64,000 nt of DNA from Phoenix dactylifera (Eukaryota; Streptophyta; Magnoliopsida; Arecales; Arecaceae): NCBI RefSeq assembly GCF_009389715.1, contig NC_052404.1, forward strand, positions 7,586,745 through 7,650,744. The letters are read 5' to 3'. The notes under the pieces were generated by a model that searched no databases, was not told the origin of the DNA, and was given only the letters and a program-made list of their open reading frames with translations. Positions 12,001 through 24,400 of this stretch are shown piece by piece. Within the stretch, counting starts at the first letter, position 1. Each line of letters opens with the position of its first letter. Both the position numbers and the translations under genes were made by a program.

Positions 12001-13057
12001 TCCTCTTTGCGCATTCCTCAGAAACGATGGTTACAGAGAGTACCGCATGGCCCTGAGCAGAGACCTTACGTGATTTGGGCAAGGGGTGGGACCCGGGGGC
12101 GGCCGAGAAGGTCAACCGTGCCGCTGTTGCCTCGTCGGCGCTCGCCAAGTGGCTCTCATAAAAGAGTTGGAAGGTGGGCCCGCGTTTTCTTTGACCGGTC
12201 TCGTCCTGGAAGACCGCGTTCTCCGCGCAGCGCTCAAAGCGCGCCCACCCGCTTCCATTCCCCATAGCGAGTATAAACCCATTAATTTTTGGTCTCAGCC
12301 CACGTGCATGTCTACGTCTCCCTTGAGTTGCTCAAAATGTGTGCGGCTATTTTATGTTTGTGCACGACGCCCGCAAGCCTTGTGCTTGGAACCTTGTTTC
12401 GAAACACAACAAAGCCGGAGGGAAAAACCCTAGCACATTCCAAATGTAATGCCATGATTCAGGGTTGACTAGGTCCTTTTTCACTAGGCACAATATATGC
12501 TTTGCTTGGATGCACTAGAGTGTTTAAGATTTTAATGACATGTTTCTATGGGACCTATTTATTTTGTTTAATATGGTTGGGCAAGACCTAGTCTCGGGCG
12601 GCATCGGAGGACCGATAAAAACCTAGTTTGGGTCGATGGTCTGCATCTTCTCGTACCATAGCTCGACACAATTTCAATGGTGCACTCGAAGATGAGGCTG
12701 TTGATTAGACAATTGCTAGAACATAAGCATGAGGTTGACTTGTCCATTATCATAACATGATGAAAGGGACAATGTATTTTCTTTTTCTTTTTTATAAGGA
12801 TGAATGTCTTTATGCTCTAAAATATGCATATGCATATATATATATATTTATATATGCATTTGTAGAGTTTTGATCGTAACCAAATCATAATTTAGACTCT
12901 ACCAACATCACCTAAGAGTATGGGTAGTGTATTAAACCATCCACAATTTTTTATCAACAAAGATTGGGGATGATATTAGAAATCACATTATTACCTCTCT
13001 TTATAATATAGCGGGATTCTTTGACTAACGAGATTTGTATCACTTCATCATTAGTTA
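9047..13057. other. Intergenic DNA with one GC-rich promoter-like patch
   Basis: No gene was recognised. About 12050-12330 is far richer in GC than its surroundings and contains ACGTGAT, CCACGTGC (near 12300) and GAGTATAAACC (near 12270). It resembles a monocot promoter or a first-exon remnant, but no reading frame there matches a known family. The rest is AT-rich with simple T and A tracts. Confidence 0.35.
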
Positions 13058-13748
13058 TGATGGGAGGCAAAATGGATCATCCTATTCTGGCGTGGAGTCA
13101 CCCAACTCTGGCTAAGCAAACCTTAGAACCGAGTAGGCTGAAGGGGCTCCCTCGACCGCAGGCGACGACCTCGACCAGAGCCAGAGCCGACCTCGGATCT
13201 TATCGAAGACCGATCTGACCTCAGCCAGAGGCGACCTCGGGTCCTACTGAAGACCGAGCCAACCTCAGCCAGAGGCGACCTCGGCCAGAGGCCCGGTCGA
13301 CCTCAGACCCCGCTAAGGACCTAGCTGACCTCGGACGCCGCTAAAGGCCAAACCGACCTCGCCAAGTATATGCCAAGGGCCATACCTTGTCACACCTGCC
13401 AAGGACCATACCCTGCTACACCTACCAGGAGCCATACTCTGCCACACCTAGCTAAGACCGTTCCCTTTTATGATGAGGATGATCTATACGGTAGCCACCT
13501 GGTCGTCTTTGTGAGGACTATAAATAGGCCACACCAACGACACTCGGGGACGTTTTTCTTCTTTCCTACAAAAAAAACTCTCCAAAAACTCTGCTAACTT
13601 AATCATCGGAGGGCCTTCGTCGAGACCCCGGTGAAGGCTTTGTGCAGGTCCCTAGAAGTGCAGGAGGTGGCTCCCTTTCTCCATCCCTTTGGCGGCTTCT
13701 CGTCCTCTTTCGGCGTGGTCACCCTTAGGCCAGATTTCAACCACAACA
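13058..13748 (+). mobile_element. Probable solo LTR of an LTR retrotransposon
   Basis: A 691-bp block begins TGATGGGAGGC and ends ACCACAACA, giving TG...CA ends. It contains a CT/GA-rich series of imperfect repeats built on GACCTCGG and CCAGAGGC (13136-13345) and a clear TATA box, TATAAATA, at 13519-13526. The downstream TCATCGGAGGG then GACCCCGGTGAAGG is laid out like an R/U5 region. No matching second LTR, gag-pol sequence or clear 5-bp duplication was found, so the ends are approximate. Confidence 0.55.
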
Positions 13749-13928
13749 ACTTTACTACAAATCAAATATTTACTTGATGCAATGGTAAAGTCATCTTGAC
13801 TGGAATAGACTTCATTTCGAGATTGAAATAGAAAAATGTACTCTTTTGGAAGGATAATTGGATATGCGATGCCCTTTTTTTAATTTATATTTTCCAACCT
13901 CTTCAAATTTAGTATAAAGAAAAATGGA

Positions 13929-14729
13929 ATGGAGGCCGATTTTTTTAATATTATAAATTCTTTTTGGAAGCTCGGACTGCCAATTCAACCATCTCAAGAT
14001 ATTAGAATGCAATTCATTCGGCTTTCTCATTTTTTGGACCAGGTAACTTGGAACCTCCATGAAGATAAGGCGGTGTGGAAGCTTGATAGTAAAGATGACC
14101 GTACCATTGCATCAATTTATCAATTTCTCAATACTAGGGGAGTTATATGTCTTTTTGCTTCCTCAATCAAGACTCTTGATGTACCTCAAAAATGCAAATG
14201 GTTCCTCCGACTCTGTTGGAAGAAAAAATTAAATACCCGAGATATCCTTTAAAAAAAAAAAAAAGAATTTGTGGATCACCTGTTCTATTCATGCCTTCTT
14301 TTCTCTATCATTTGGAAAGGAATATGCTACTCTCTTGGAGTTCTTCACCTTCAAACCTCCCTTAAGAAACTTTGCATGGAATGGAGACTCGAAACTTTCT
14401 TAAAACAATTTCAGTTTACCATCCCCATTCTGTTCATTGCGATGATCTGGGCTGTTTGGAAGAAGAAGGCACAGATTTTTCTTGACAAGCAATTCTCCTT
14501 CACTTTTATTAATTTTTCTTTCATAATTTCAACGAATAGTTTATTCTATGTAATCAAAAAAAGCTACCAGCTTTTGGGAGAATTTAGAGTAAAATCAAGA
14601 ATATTTTTGATTCCTTTTCAATTGTCTGAATTTTCATTCTGGCTCCATTTTTTTTTTTGAACTGATTCTGTTCTTTCTTCCAAGTTATAATTTCTTTTAT
14701 CTATTTTAATTATCGTCACAAAAAAAAAA
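13929..14729 (+). mobile_element. Decayed LINE fragment (zf-RVT region)
   Basis: Two open stretches in different frames, 13929-14252 and 14271-14660, look like the C-terminal zinc-binding region of a plant LINE polyprotein. The first has VWKLDSKDDRT, SIYQFLNTRG and WKKKLNTRD; the second has DHLFYSCLLFSIIWKGICY and IWAVWKKK. An A run (14251-14264) and loss of the usual Cys pair separate them. A further A run at 14720-14729 may be the 3' tail. Not functional. Confidence 0.7.
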
Positions 14730-14979
14730 TCTCGATGTTAAATTTAGTTACTCTAGTTAAGGGAAATTAACCCTTCAGATTTAAGTCTAGAACAAGGAAC
14801 AAAGGGAGGCAGTGCTCAAACAAAAATAGCATCCGAAGAGCAGGCCAGAGTGGTCATTTCGAACTCTCAAAAACCAGCGACCTTTTTAGTGGACCTCCCC
14901 GTAGTTTTCCGTGACGAACAGGCGCAATCTTTTGTCGCCACGCACGAAATACCACAGACCCTAACATGTGGCTCCACAG

Positions 14980-15294
14980 CACGTGCACCTAGACACACGT
15001 GTCAGCCAATCCCGAGCTCCTTAGCACGTGCCTAGGGGCTGGCGGGCAGCCCGGTCAGGGCGAGGCCGCCTATAACGCTCAGCTTCTTACGTCATTTGGT
15101 AGGCATGAGCAGTTACATTCCCTGGCCTCCTAACCTGGACCAATGGCATTCCAGGTCCACACCCGGGCAGTTCGGTGACTGCCCGAACCCCAAGCCTAAC
15201 CCCAAACCTAACCCCAAACCTCCGTTTCCCACCAAACCTTCTTGTAGACCTTCAAAAGCCCCCGGCTGAGCCCCAACCCGTTCTCTCTTTATAG
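14980..15294 (+). promoter_or_regulatory. Promoter-like region with three G-boxes and a TATA-like box
   Basis: CACGTG occurs at 14980-14985, 14996-15001 and 15025-15030, with a CCAAT between them and TTACGTCA near 15087. These are binding sites of bZIP and bHLH factors, often seen at ABA- or light-responsive genes. A TATA-like TTTATAG follows at 15288-15294, then a CT-rich stretch (15354-15371) typical of plant 5' leaders. It would serve the small spliced gene proposed downstream. Confidence 0.55.
15186..15221. repeat. 12-bp x 3 minisatellite
   Basis: Three copies of AACCCCAAACCT (the first has one change) lie between the G-boxes and the TATA-like box. Confidence 0.85.
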
Positions 15295-15725
15295 CCTCAT
15301 GCCTAGCTTCTCTCTCGAATACTCTAAACCCACCCCTTCGCCAAGGCCAGGAGTCTCTCTCTCTCTCTCTCTGCTTTTCTGACTGCATATCTTCAAGTTG
15401 TTACTGCTGCTCTTCCGTTCTCTTTGCCACTCCTTTCTACCACATCTCTTTCCACAAGAGGTGAGAAGGCTTGTAGATTAATTAAGTACTTTTTTTTGTG
15501 GGTAGAGGATGTACTTCTTGTTTGCTACCTAAGTATCTACATTTGAAAGCTGGACAACAAATGAACTTTGCTGATTCTCCTTTCTTTCCCGTATCCCGTA
15601 TGAGCGAGGAGTCATGCATAGGAGTGAGATCTCTCATTATGGTGAAAGATTTCATCATCTTAACACTTATCTGCTCCCTTCCTCTGTCTTTTCCCTCCCT
15701 CTTGCAGGCCCTTAAGATTTGGTGG

Positions 15726-16053
15726 ATGGAGAGCATAAATCCCCATCAACTCCTCTTTCCAAGCTCTACTCCTCACTCGGTAAGAAAAAAGCTGCAACGA
15801 AAGCATCTTTCCTTCATCCTTTCCGTAAATTTATAATGAAAATTTACTGCGAACTGAATCATCCATATTTTCATTGCAGGAAGTCTTCTGCTCCAGTCTC
15901 ACTGCAATGAACAATCTCAACAACGATATGGACGTTGCTGTGACAAACTTTGTGGGAATCGGGATCGACGGTAGCAGGATGTTCGGCTTCCCCGGGGATT
16001 TCATATTTAGGAGCAGACGTTTTTCGCCAGAACCAACCGTTCCTTGTTCTTGA
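15726..16053 (+). CDS. Possible small spliced gene, product unknown
   Basis: Splice signals suggest a leader exon ending at 15460 (GAG then GTGAGA), an intron to 15707 (TCTTGCAG), an exon at 15708-15779, a 100-bp intron (GTAAGA ... TTGCAG) and an exon from 15880. Joining them in phase 0 gives a 75-residue frame that starts at the ATG at 15726, opens MESINPHQLLF and continues through MNNLNNDMDVAV and GIGIDGSRMFGFPGDF to the TGA at 16051-16053. I recognise no family. The transcript could extend further, since strong acceptors lie at 16143-16158 and donors at about 16178 and 16199, or it could be noncoding. Support comes from the promoter layout upstream and matching phase, not homology. Confidence 0.35.
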
Positions 16054-19000
16054 TGCCTTAACGGTGCTATCCTACCTGAGCTTTTCCCTTCGACCTCCAC
16101 TACAGCCCTTATCCTTCTTCACACACCTGTCACCTCTTCTCCTTTCGCAGTCTTGCAGGTTCATGTCTTCTTGACCTTGTAAGGCCTTTTCTTGACCTTG
16201 TAAGACCCCATCCTCCTTTGGTCCTCTTCGTCTCCTTCTCTACCACGGGCTTCCTCCTTGTGCTCATCGACCAAGTCCTTTATCGCCAATTCCCTCCCTT
16301 CTCGCCCACCTCTTACTCTCCTTCCCCGTCTATCCCTTCTGAGCTATTTACACGGAAGTGCATGGATGCGTCTTCTCTTAATTTAGTATTTGTTTGCATA
16401 GGACTCTCCTAAAGATTTCAAGCTCCCCTCTAAGAGCAATCTTTTGGTGGCCTTTCATTTCTATTCTATTTAAGTTTAAATCTTGGTTTCTTGTCAGTCT
16501 TTTCTTTGTTTTTTTCTGTAATATTATGTATGCAGGGGAAATATGCCTGTCTGCAGCATCCGTTCCTTTTGTTTTACATGTTAATGGGTTTGATGGGTGA
16601 TCAATGGACGGTAAAATATTCTTATCGTGACCAGTCGAGGCTGTAACGACGTATGAAGCGTTTTGGATTTATTTAAGCCTTTTTGTTTGGTAGTTTGCTA
16701 TGATTTCTCCCGGAATATGCCTTTTGGTAAAGTTCTTTTGGTGTGTCTTCTTACGGTCTTGGAACCCGTCACAAATGAACCTGTTAAGAGGAAAGGCTTT
16801 CTGACCTCCATATGAAGGGCGATAAGATTGCATGGACCTTGTCCTTCGACCTGTCCTCTCACTCACGCATAAGCAGATGGATGCTTAACCTGCCATAAAA
16901 GACAAGGCATCAGAAAATTCGCCCAATCGTTTTATTACATATTTGCTTTAGATCTTAGACCAAATCTATCTTGGGTTGCGTGATTTCAGAGTTAATATAT
17001 GTGGAGCCAATTAAACACCATCTATTCTGAAAGCATAATTTATCATCAAGAAGAGTTGGGTGATCTGCTGGGTGGAACCCCTCTCCTCCGTCCGTTGGGG
17101 AGAGTTCTAGTCTGATCCATGAAAGCTAGGTGGCAATTCTACCATGTTTGTTAAATGGAAAAGGGCACTATATATATTGTCAGAAAACAAGAATGGCATA
17201 GCAAAATATATGGTTAAGGCGGAGGAACCAGACTTAGGAATTAGGATATATTTTTTTACTTTCTTCTTACTTGGCAAGATGTACTTACCTTAGAACTATA
17301 TGAATTACCGATTTAGTGCAAAAAAAGAAAAAGAAAAAAGAATTAGGATATGAAAGAGCATTGTTGGATGAGGCCTTGTTATCTTTTCTCTACTAGGACT
17401 AAATATTATATATCAATATTCCTGGGTACCATATTCTAGCATCGACACCCCTTAAAATGCATACAAATAAGGTTGGTTTGTCACAGATTATCTCATTACC
17501 GATATTGCTACATGGCGGTAACAATATACATGGATGTAGTGCCATTTTTGACTTCTTGCATGCTTGGTTGATATTTCTTCCAGGTGTTATTCGGTAGCAA
17601 TAAGTAGTGACCTCACAAGATCAATGGAGTTCTCTTTTGCTGCCTTTTGAAAAATAAAGCCAAGCCATAATGCAACACGGCAAAAGAAATGATCGAGTTG
17701 TAAGACAGCAGAAGGCATGCTTAAACTTCGATCAGATGTATGCTTTAGTCCTGGGAAAAATATGAAGGTGACACAAAGCAATAACTGCCATGTCGGCTTG
17801 CCTACTCCCTTGAGGAAGATCCTCTCTGTTAACAGTAACTGTGGCCATGCGTAAATTAGTCTTCTTTGGATCTTATGGAACGAATCCGTAGGGGACAACA
17901 ATATCCGTGATTTTACGGAGGCCAAATGATGGAGCTGATACTCTAGGAAACATGATTTAACTCCACTCTCGTGAAGGACATTCAAATCAATCAACTAAAG
18001 GAACCGACAAGGTCCCACTAAGAAGCAATGCATTGGATGATCGATGCTACTTTCTTCTTGTTCCTTGACCTTGCTTACTGTTCATTATCTTTTCCACACA
18101 GAATTATAGTAACAAAGGCTTGCAAGCTACCATTCAATGCCATTGGGTACTCAATTAGCCGACACTGAGTAGGGTCATCAATTGGCTTTAAAAAAAAAAA
18201 GAAGAAGAAAGAAGCGAGGGGTGGCAAAAGTCCTTCCACTAGAGCTTGTTGTTAACGCATGTCTTGATGCTGTCGACATGGGACTCTATAGCTTTGAAAG
18301 CTATGGTTATGATTGGCTTTCATACCTTCCTCCCCCCTTTAGGTCTCCTTTCCTTGTGGAAGGCACTAAACCTTGTCCACCACCAACAGCACGTCAACGT
18401 TTATTCAACAAAGCTTTTCTATCATAATAATGCCTTCGCGATGCATTTATGAGGTGTCCGCCACCTGTGGCTGTCCTATCCGCAGACAGCTCTCTTCAGT
18501 TTGGGTGAAATGATCGTTTCATACGTTGGTTTGCTCAGCTTTGAATGCTTGCTTTCTGTCCACTCGAAACTTTCCCATGAAAAGCATTAATGTCACACAT
18601 TTAAAACCCACCATCATTAAGTGTATTACGACTCACTGAGCTGTGGGTTCTGCGCAGGGGTTCATTTTAGGGAGCTTGTGGTTATCAGGAAGAAAAAGGA
18701 CCCCCACCGTATCCTAGTACAACTTATAAGATCCAAGAAAAATTCGGAGTCACTGGTTGCACCCCTCTTGTACATCGTATCTCAAATACTTAATTTTTTT
18801 TTTCTCTATATCTTTATTTCTTGATGAGCAAAAAGTAGATACTGTGTCAGGTATGAGTGTTCTTTAGGTAAAATTTCTTTGTTTTTCTGAAAAAAAAGAA
18901 AAAAAAGAAATGGTGGAAATGTTACATAAATCTGGAACCTGCCACAAGTTCATGGGCTGAAGAAAGCGAAGCTCCTATCAGAGGTTTAAGTCCTTTATAT

Positions 19001-21022
19001 GCCTTTTTCTTTTTTCTTTCCGGTGAGGGTTACATAATCCTTTTGAAGGCACAGTTTGATATGTCTGCATTAGCCAAAATAAATAATTTGGTTGCAAAAT
19101 GGTCAGTCTGATTCATCTCACCTATCTCTAGAGGTGTCTATAGTTGCATTGCCATCGAGTCCATGAACTAATAACTGTTTTGTTCCTTATGAGCCGCCAG
19201 GGACTCAATTTATGAGTACCAGTCATGACCAAATTGTTTTAGCCATCAGCATCTTTCATTTCTACAGCTTATCCCTTTTTCTGAGGAAATTTTCCTTCTC
19301 TCATGTGAAATTCATACCGATTCACATCCTGGGCTAAGGAGATAGGTTGGCTGGGCCTCCCATTTTTTTCCCCAGCTTATCCTCTTTGCTTTATAAATAT
19401 CCTTCGGACAGGATTTTTCTTGCTGCAAAGATACCTCTTATCTGTGGAGATATCTTCCGGGGTTCTCTTTGATGTAGATGGATCTTGTTCCTACTCTTTT
19501 GCATCCATCAAGCACAAGCAGCTTTCATGAGTTTTGAGTGATAAATTGTGGCTAGAAAGGCTGTTCTCTTGCTTGTTTTTCCGTGTGTTCCAGGAAAACC
19601 TAAACCACCTTTGTTTCTATTCATGTAAAACTATCCATTATATGCATGTGCCAGTTGGAAACTTTGTTGTTGGATATATGAATGGTCACTACCATTGTAC
19701 TGAACAGTGCTATCATTGATCGATTGGCCGAACTGGCCATAAAGGACTCATCCATAAATACGTGATTTTTCTTCTCATTAATTCGCTTCATGTAACTCTT
19801 TGTTTCTTTTCTTAAAGAGTTTTTTTTTTTCCATTTCTTTGTTCTCATCTTTGCAAAAATATTATTACATCTGATTCTTAAGGTAAAGGACAACCTGAAG
19901 CAATTCAATCAAGCCTCGTAGTTGGGAGTGTGTACTACTATAGTTGAATCATGGAGGGTAAATATGTTGGAACCCTTTGTATCAAGTACCCTAAATTTTT
20001 CTTACTCAATTTACTCTTATTCATTTATATATTTTTGATTATTTATGTTTGTTATAAGAATCTGCATCCATAGCTTAAATTTTCAACAATTAACAGGCAT
20101 ATATATATTTTGAGAATTAGTGACCATAATGAAAAAAATAAGTTACTTTGAAATCTTAGAGCAGAACATTTTGATCCCACCTGCAGGGTACTTCAGCTCA
20201 AACATCTCTAGCTAGAGCACCACAAAAAGGCCTCCACTCAGAGTAGGCTAAAATATCTGAATGTTAAGTTGGAAAGCAATCTTTTTGCCAAACCTCATGC
20301 TACATGACAAAGTTTGGTTCAAAACGTGACAGGGTAGGCCCAACCCAAAAGCTCATAAATCATGCCGGAGCAAGGTTCCTTAAGGCCATTTTCTTCTTAG
20401 GATGTGTCTATGCCAATGACAATGGCCTGAAAATATCCTGCAATCAATGTTATGATAAAACCAGTTAAGGATTTTTTTTTTCTTTTTTCTTTTTTTTGGG
20501 AACTTTAGACAAGCCGGAACCAAGGTTTCCATCAATGATTAATGTGGGTTCTTATTAATCCAAATACTTTTGAACCCCAGACTTAGGCTTTAATTTCTGA
20601 ATGTTAATGAACCAGGCCAATGTAACGCAGAGCTATTACTTTTTTATGTCCGAGTTCATGAGCTGAATGATTTTTGATGGGTTTCACATGCTTTCCTAAT
20701 TTATTTTTTTTTAAAAAAAAAAACTGGGAAGGTATAACTTAGACATAGAGCATTCCATGACACAAGCTTTCTATGACCATAGTCTTTAAGAAACCCCAAA
20801 AAACTGCTAACATGTAATGCCAGCGTGGACATATGAAGCTAAACCTCTTCACCCTAACAAAGAAAGGAGAAGCCATTTCATTTGCAGTTATATTGCATCC
20901 TTCTTAAAGCACATTGCACCCAAATAGGTGCCACCAGTCATGATTTTTTGCTTGTACAGTTGAATGTATCTAGAATTTGATGATGCATTCTTCTGTTGTA
21001 TTTATGAAGCCTTGAAAGAAAA
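16054..21022. other. Intergenic DNA, no confident gene
   Basis: The first part (to about 16600) is pyrimidine-rich and may be the 3' part of the proposed small transcript. A minus-strand open frame of 135 codons near 17587-17994 lacks a recognisable domain and an ATG start. Further on there are scattered A/T tracts only. Confidence 0.3.
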
Positions 21023-21459
21023 TGTAACAACCCAGGACCTCACCCAAAATGGCTAGCCGGAAGTTATTATTTGGGTTCCTTGATCCTGTATAAGTACCCA
21101 AGATCTACCCAGCGAATAACCGATGTGGGACTAAACACACGCCCGCACGGGTCCTTACATACTCCCCCGTTCAAGCCCTAACGTCCTCGTCAGGCTAAGG
21201 GTTCATATCTATTCAAATCTAATCACAAATACCACGATTGGCCCGTGGTCAGCCCCAATAGATCCGTGCTGCAGTGTCTCCTAGTCCACATAGGTTATGG
21301 GCCGGATCCGCTCTGATACCATTTGTAACAACCCAGGATCTCACCCAAAATGGCTAGCCGGAAGTTATATTTGGGTTCCTTGATCCTGTATAAGTACCCA
21401 AGATCTACCCAGCGAATAACCGATGTGGGACTAAACACACGCCCGCACGGGTCCTCACA
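21023..21459 (-). mobile_element. TRIM retrotransposon with near-identical LTRs
   Basis: Two 136-137 bp direct repeats (21023-21159 and 21324-21459) begin TGTAACAACCCAGG and end in ACA, differing at only a few positions. The 164-bp interior has GCTCTGATACCA next to the right copy, the complement of the initiator tRNA-Met primer site TGGTATCAGAGC. Next to the left copy is ACTCCCCCG, the complement of a polypurine tract. The element thus reads on the minus strand and encodes nothing. Within the LTR, the complement of GTCCCACATCGG is a motif shared by many plant small LTR elements. Both flanks carry GAAAGAAA, so the target duplication is blurred but plausible. High LTR similarity implies a rather recent insertion. 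Confidence 0.88.
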
Positions 21460-24400
21460 GAAAGAAACAGGTTACAATCATCTATGTTTTCTCCCTTCTT
21501 CTCAATATGTTGTATTTTCTTCCTCTCTTGTGTTTCCACATCCTAGTTGGCTTCCAACCTTGGTTCTTTCCGGTTCATTGAGAATTTACAAAAACAAAGA
21601 CTCAAGAAATGATTTCATGATTGAAATATTTCTTACATTGTATAACTTTTTCGTATTATTTAGTACAATCATGTTTAACATGATCACATAGTTATTAGAC
21701 ATACTGATTCTATTGTCCTGAATTGCGTCCACCTTTTAATTTCAGCATCCAATTTATATGATTGGTTTGGAAAGTCTTATTTGGATTGAAAAATAACTTG
21801 GAAATCATCCAAGTCACGGAGCCATAAATTTTATAGTCTCGAGAACACCAAAAAATTAGCTTATTTTTCTAAGTAAGACAAAGACATATAAGACATCATT
21901 TGATCCAATTTTCATAGGAAAAAAAAACACAGAAAAAGTGACCTGATATAAATCAGGTCGCAAGTGCTCCATCCGGCATGTGGTAGGTGCAAATAGGAGA
22001 CTCATTGGCCGCCCAATTGCTTTGAGCCACATTGGGCAAGTAAGCCCATCACGCTTTTACTCATCCAACAAACATAAAATAGATCGATTGCAAATTCTGA
22101 TTTTCTTGAATTTTACATAAATATCTCAAATCAAAAACTATCTGAAATCTTTTCGACAATTGGGTTTTACAACCAAAAATATCAGCAAAAAGAAAAACTC
22201 CAAAAATTATATGTTCAAAGGGTTCACTAGAATCACGATGATAGGATAAAATTATTAATTAAGCATACTAATACAACTGCTGATTTATATTTATACTACA
22301 TAATTCCAACACATTTAATAAAAATATCTAGTTTTTGTCCAAATAAATATAATTTAAAAATTGTCTTAAAAAAAGTCCACTTTATTTTTTTCTAAAAATA
22401 AATCATTTTGCCATTACTAATGTTGTTGGTTGCTGCTAATTTTATTATAGTTGCAAAAATAATTGGTTCTTGGTTTTGCAGGACCATTATATATATATGC
22501 TGCTTTTCTTAAATGTAGGCTTCCATTTAGCTTGAGCTCAATCAATGCATTCTTATTTGAAATGGATGCACAAATAGCATAGATTGGTGCACAAATTAAT
22601 ACAAAAATAACACAAACCTTTCTTGCAAATTTTTTTCTTCTGAAAAACATCCCAGAAATTTATGGATGCTGCTGTCCAAATTCTATCATAAGCCAAGCCC
22701 AACATCTATGGCGCTTGACCAGAATTTGGAGGATACAAAGCCCTTCAAAAGCAAAATGGAGGATGCAACGTGGCCATTCACTGAGTCGGCCCCTTCATCA
22801 ATCCCAATATTATCAGAGAGAGAGGTATGTATTTGGCTGCAGTTGTCTTGTCATGGTTGGAGCTAGCCTTGCGACAGCTTCAAGTGGAATCCCATCCAAA
22901 GCTCCCATTTCACCTATCGTTTTGTGAAGGGCCTTTATCTCCTTGTTTCATATCAGAGTCCACATGCAGGTGTAGCTCCATTGGTTGCATCATCCTGTTC
23001 CATATGGATGGATGTAAGCCATTTTTGGCACCACCTTTTATGCTACCCTGCCTTTTCCAATCCAAGCAGCACTCTGATAAGATTGTGCTTGCAATCCGCC
23101 AACCCCGCGTTCGAGGTTGCTATTACAAATTTCGATCATGCACAATCTCATTTATTTTAATATATATATATAATATTGGATATCATAGCTGCCACATATT
23201 GCATGTACAATTTTAGTATATTAGCTCAAATCAATCTCCAAAAATTATAAGATTTGATTGTCAAATTATTGGATTTTGATATTGTATTATACTATGTTTC
23301 ATCCCTAGTATTTTTTCTATAATTATAGAATTTTATTATTGTATTCTACCATATCTAGAGGCTCAATATGTATAATAAAGCACATCAGTGCTATGAACAG
23401 TGCAAGCAATTTAAATCATATTTTCAAAACAAATTTCTCAATTTCTCTTGATGCATCAATATCTTCAAGCACTCTTATTAAGAGCTTCTGATTGGCTTGC
23501 AAAATTGCTGCAGGTATCCTACCAAATTTGGTCCGTAAAAAGTATTAGCGCCGGCCAGAAAAGTAGTTTTAAAACTAAATAATAGTATTGTTACTGTTAC
23601 GATGGCCGCTATAATATTTTCATCCAACTCTATTACGCTATTAAGGTAAACAATATGAAAAAAAGTATAATAGGTATTATTTTCCATCATTAGCAGGCCA
23701 TTATAATATAAATATAATGGTCATTATTTTTATTCATACTTTCTTTTAAGTGGAATAATATTTTCCAAAATTATCTCTTTTTTTGCTTCAAAATTTTCTC
23801 CAAAAGTAGTTGTACGGTTTAAAAATGATATCATTTTAATTTGATGAAAAGTGAAGGAAAAGTAATGCCATTATTTTTTTAATTATTATCCGCTATTAAC
23901 ACAGTTACAACAACCATTATATCGGTGATTCTTTTGAGATTAACAATTTTAATGTTATTTTGAGATAAACAGTGATTATTATTACAATTATAACAATCAA
24001 CAACTGCTAACAATGCACTACTTAAAGAATTTGATGCACACAACATACTATGTATGAACATATCCAATGGTCTCATGTGCCATAGTGGGATCTCTATGAT
24101 TTCATGTCAATAATTAGATACATGAGAATAGAGCACATGAAACAATTTATTTTCTATAATTACAAGAATTTCAACTAAATTGTGAAAATATTGAAGAAGA
24201 GGGTGCTGACTGGTTATGTTGATAAAGTCACTGGGTGCCATATTCATTTTCTCTCATTCTAACTGCAATTGAACCTCCTCATTTTTTTATTATTAATAAA
24301 TATAAAAAATATACATTTTAAAGAAAGGGTATTTATTTTTTTTTTAAAAAAAACTAGATGCTTCATATGCTGTTTTCTTAATCAAAGAAAATTATGATAA

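Noticed and set aside
17587..17994. 135-codon open frame on the - strand
   Set aside because: Its apparent start is TTG and no family is recognisable.
22710..22826. Exon-like frame ending at GTATGT
   Set aside because: No downstream exon continues it and no family is recognised.
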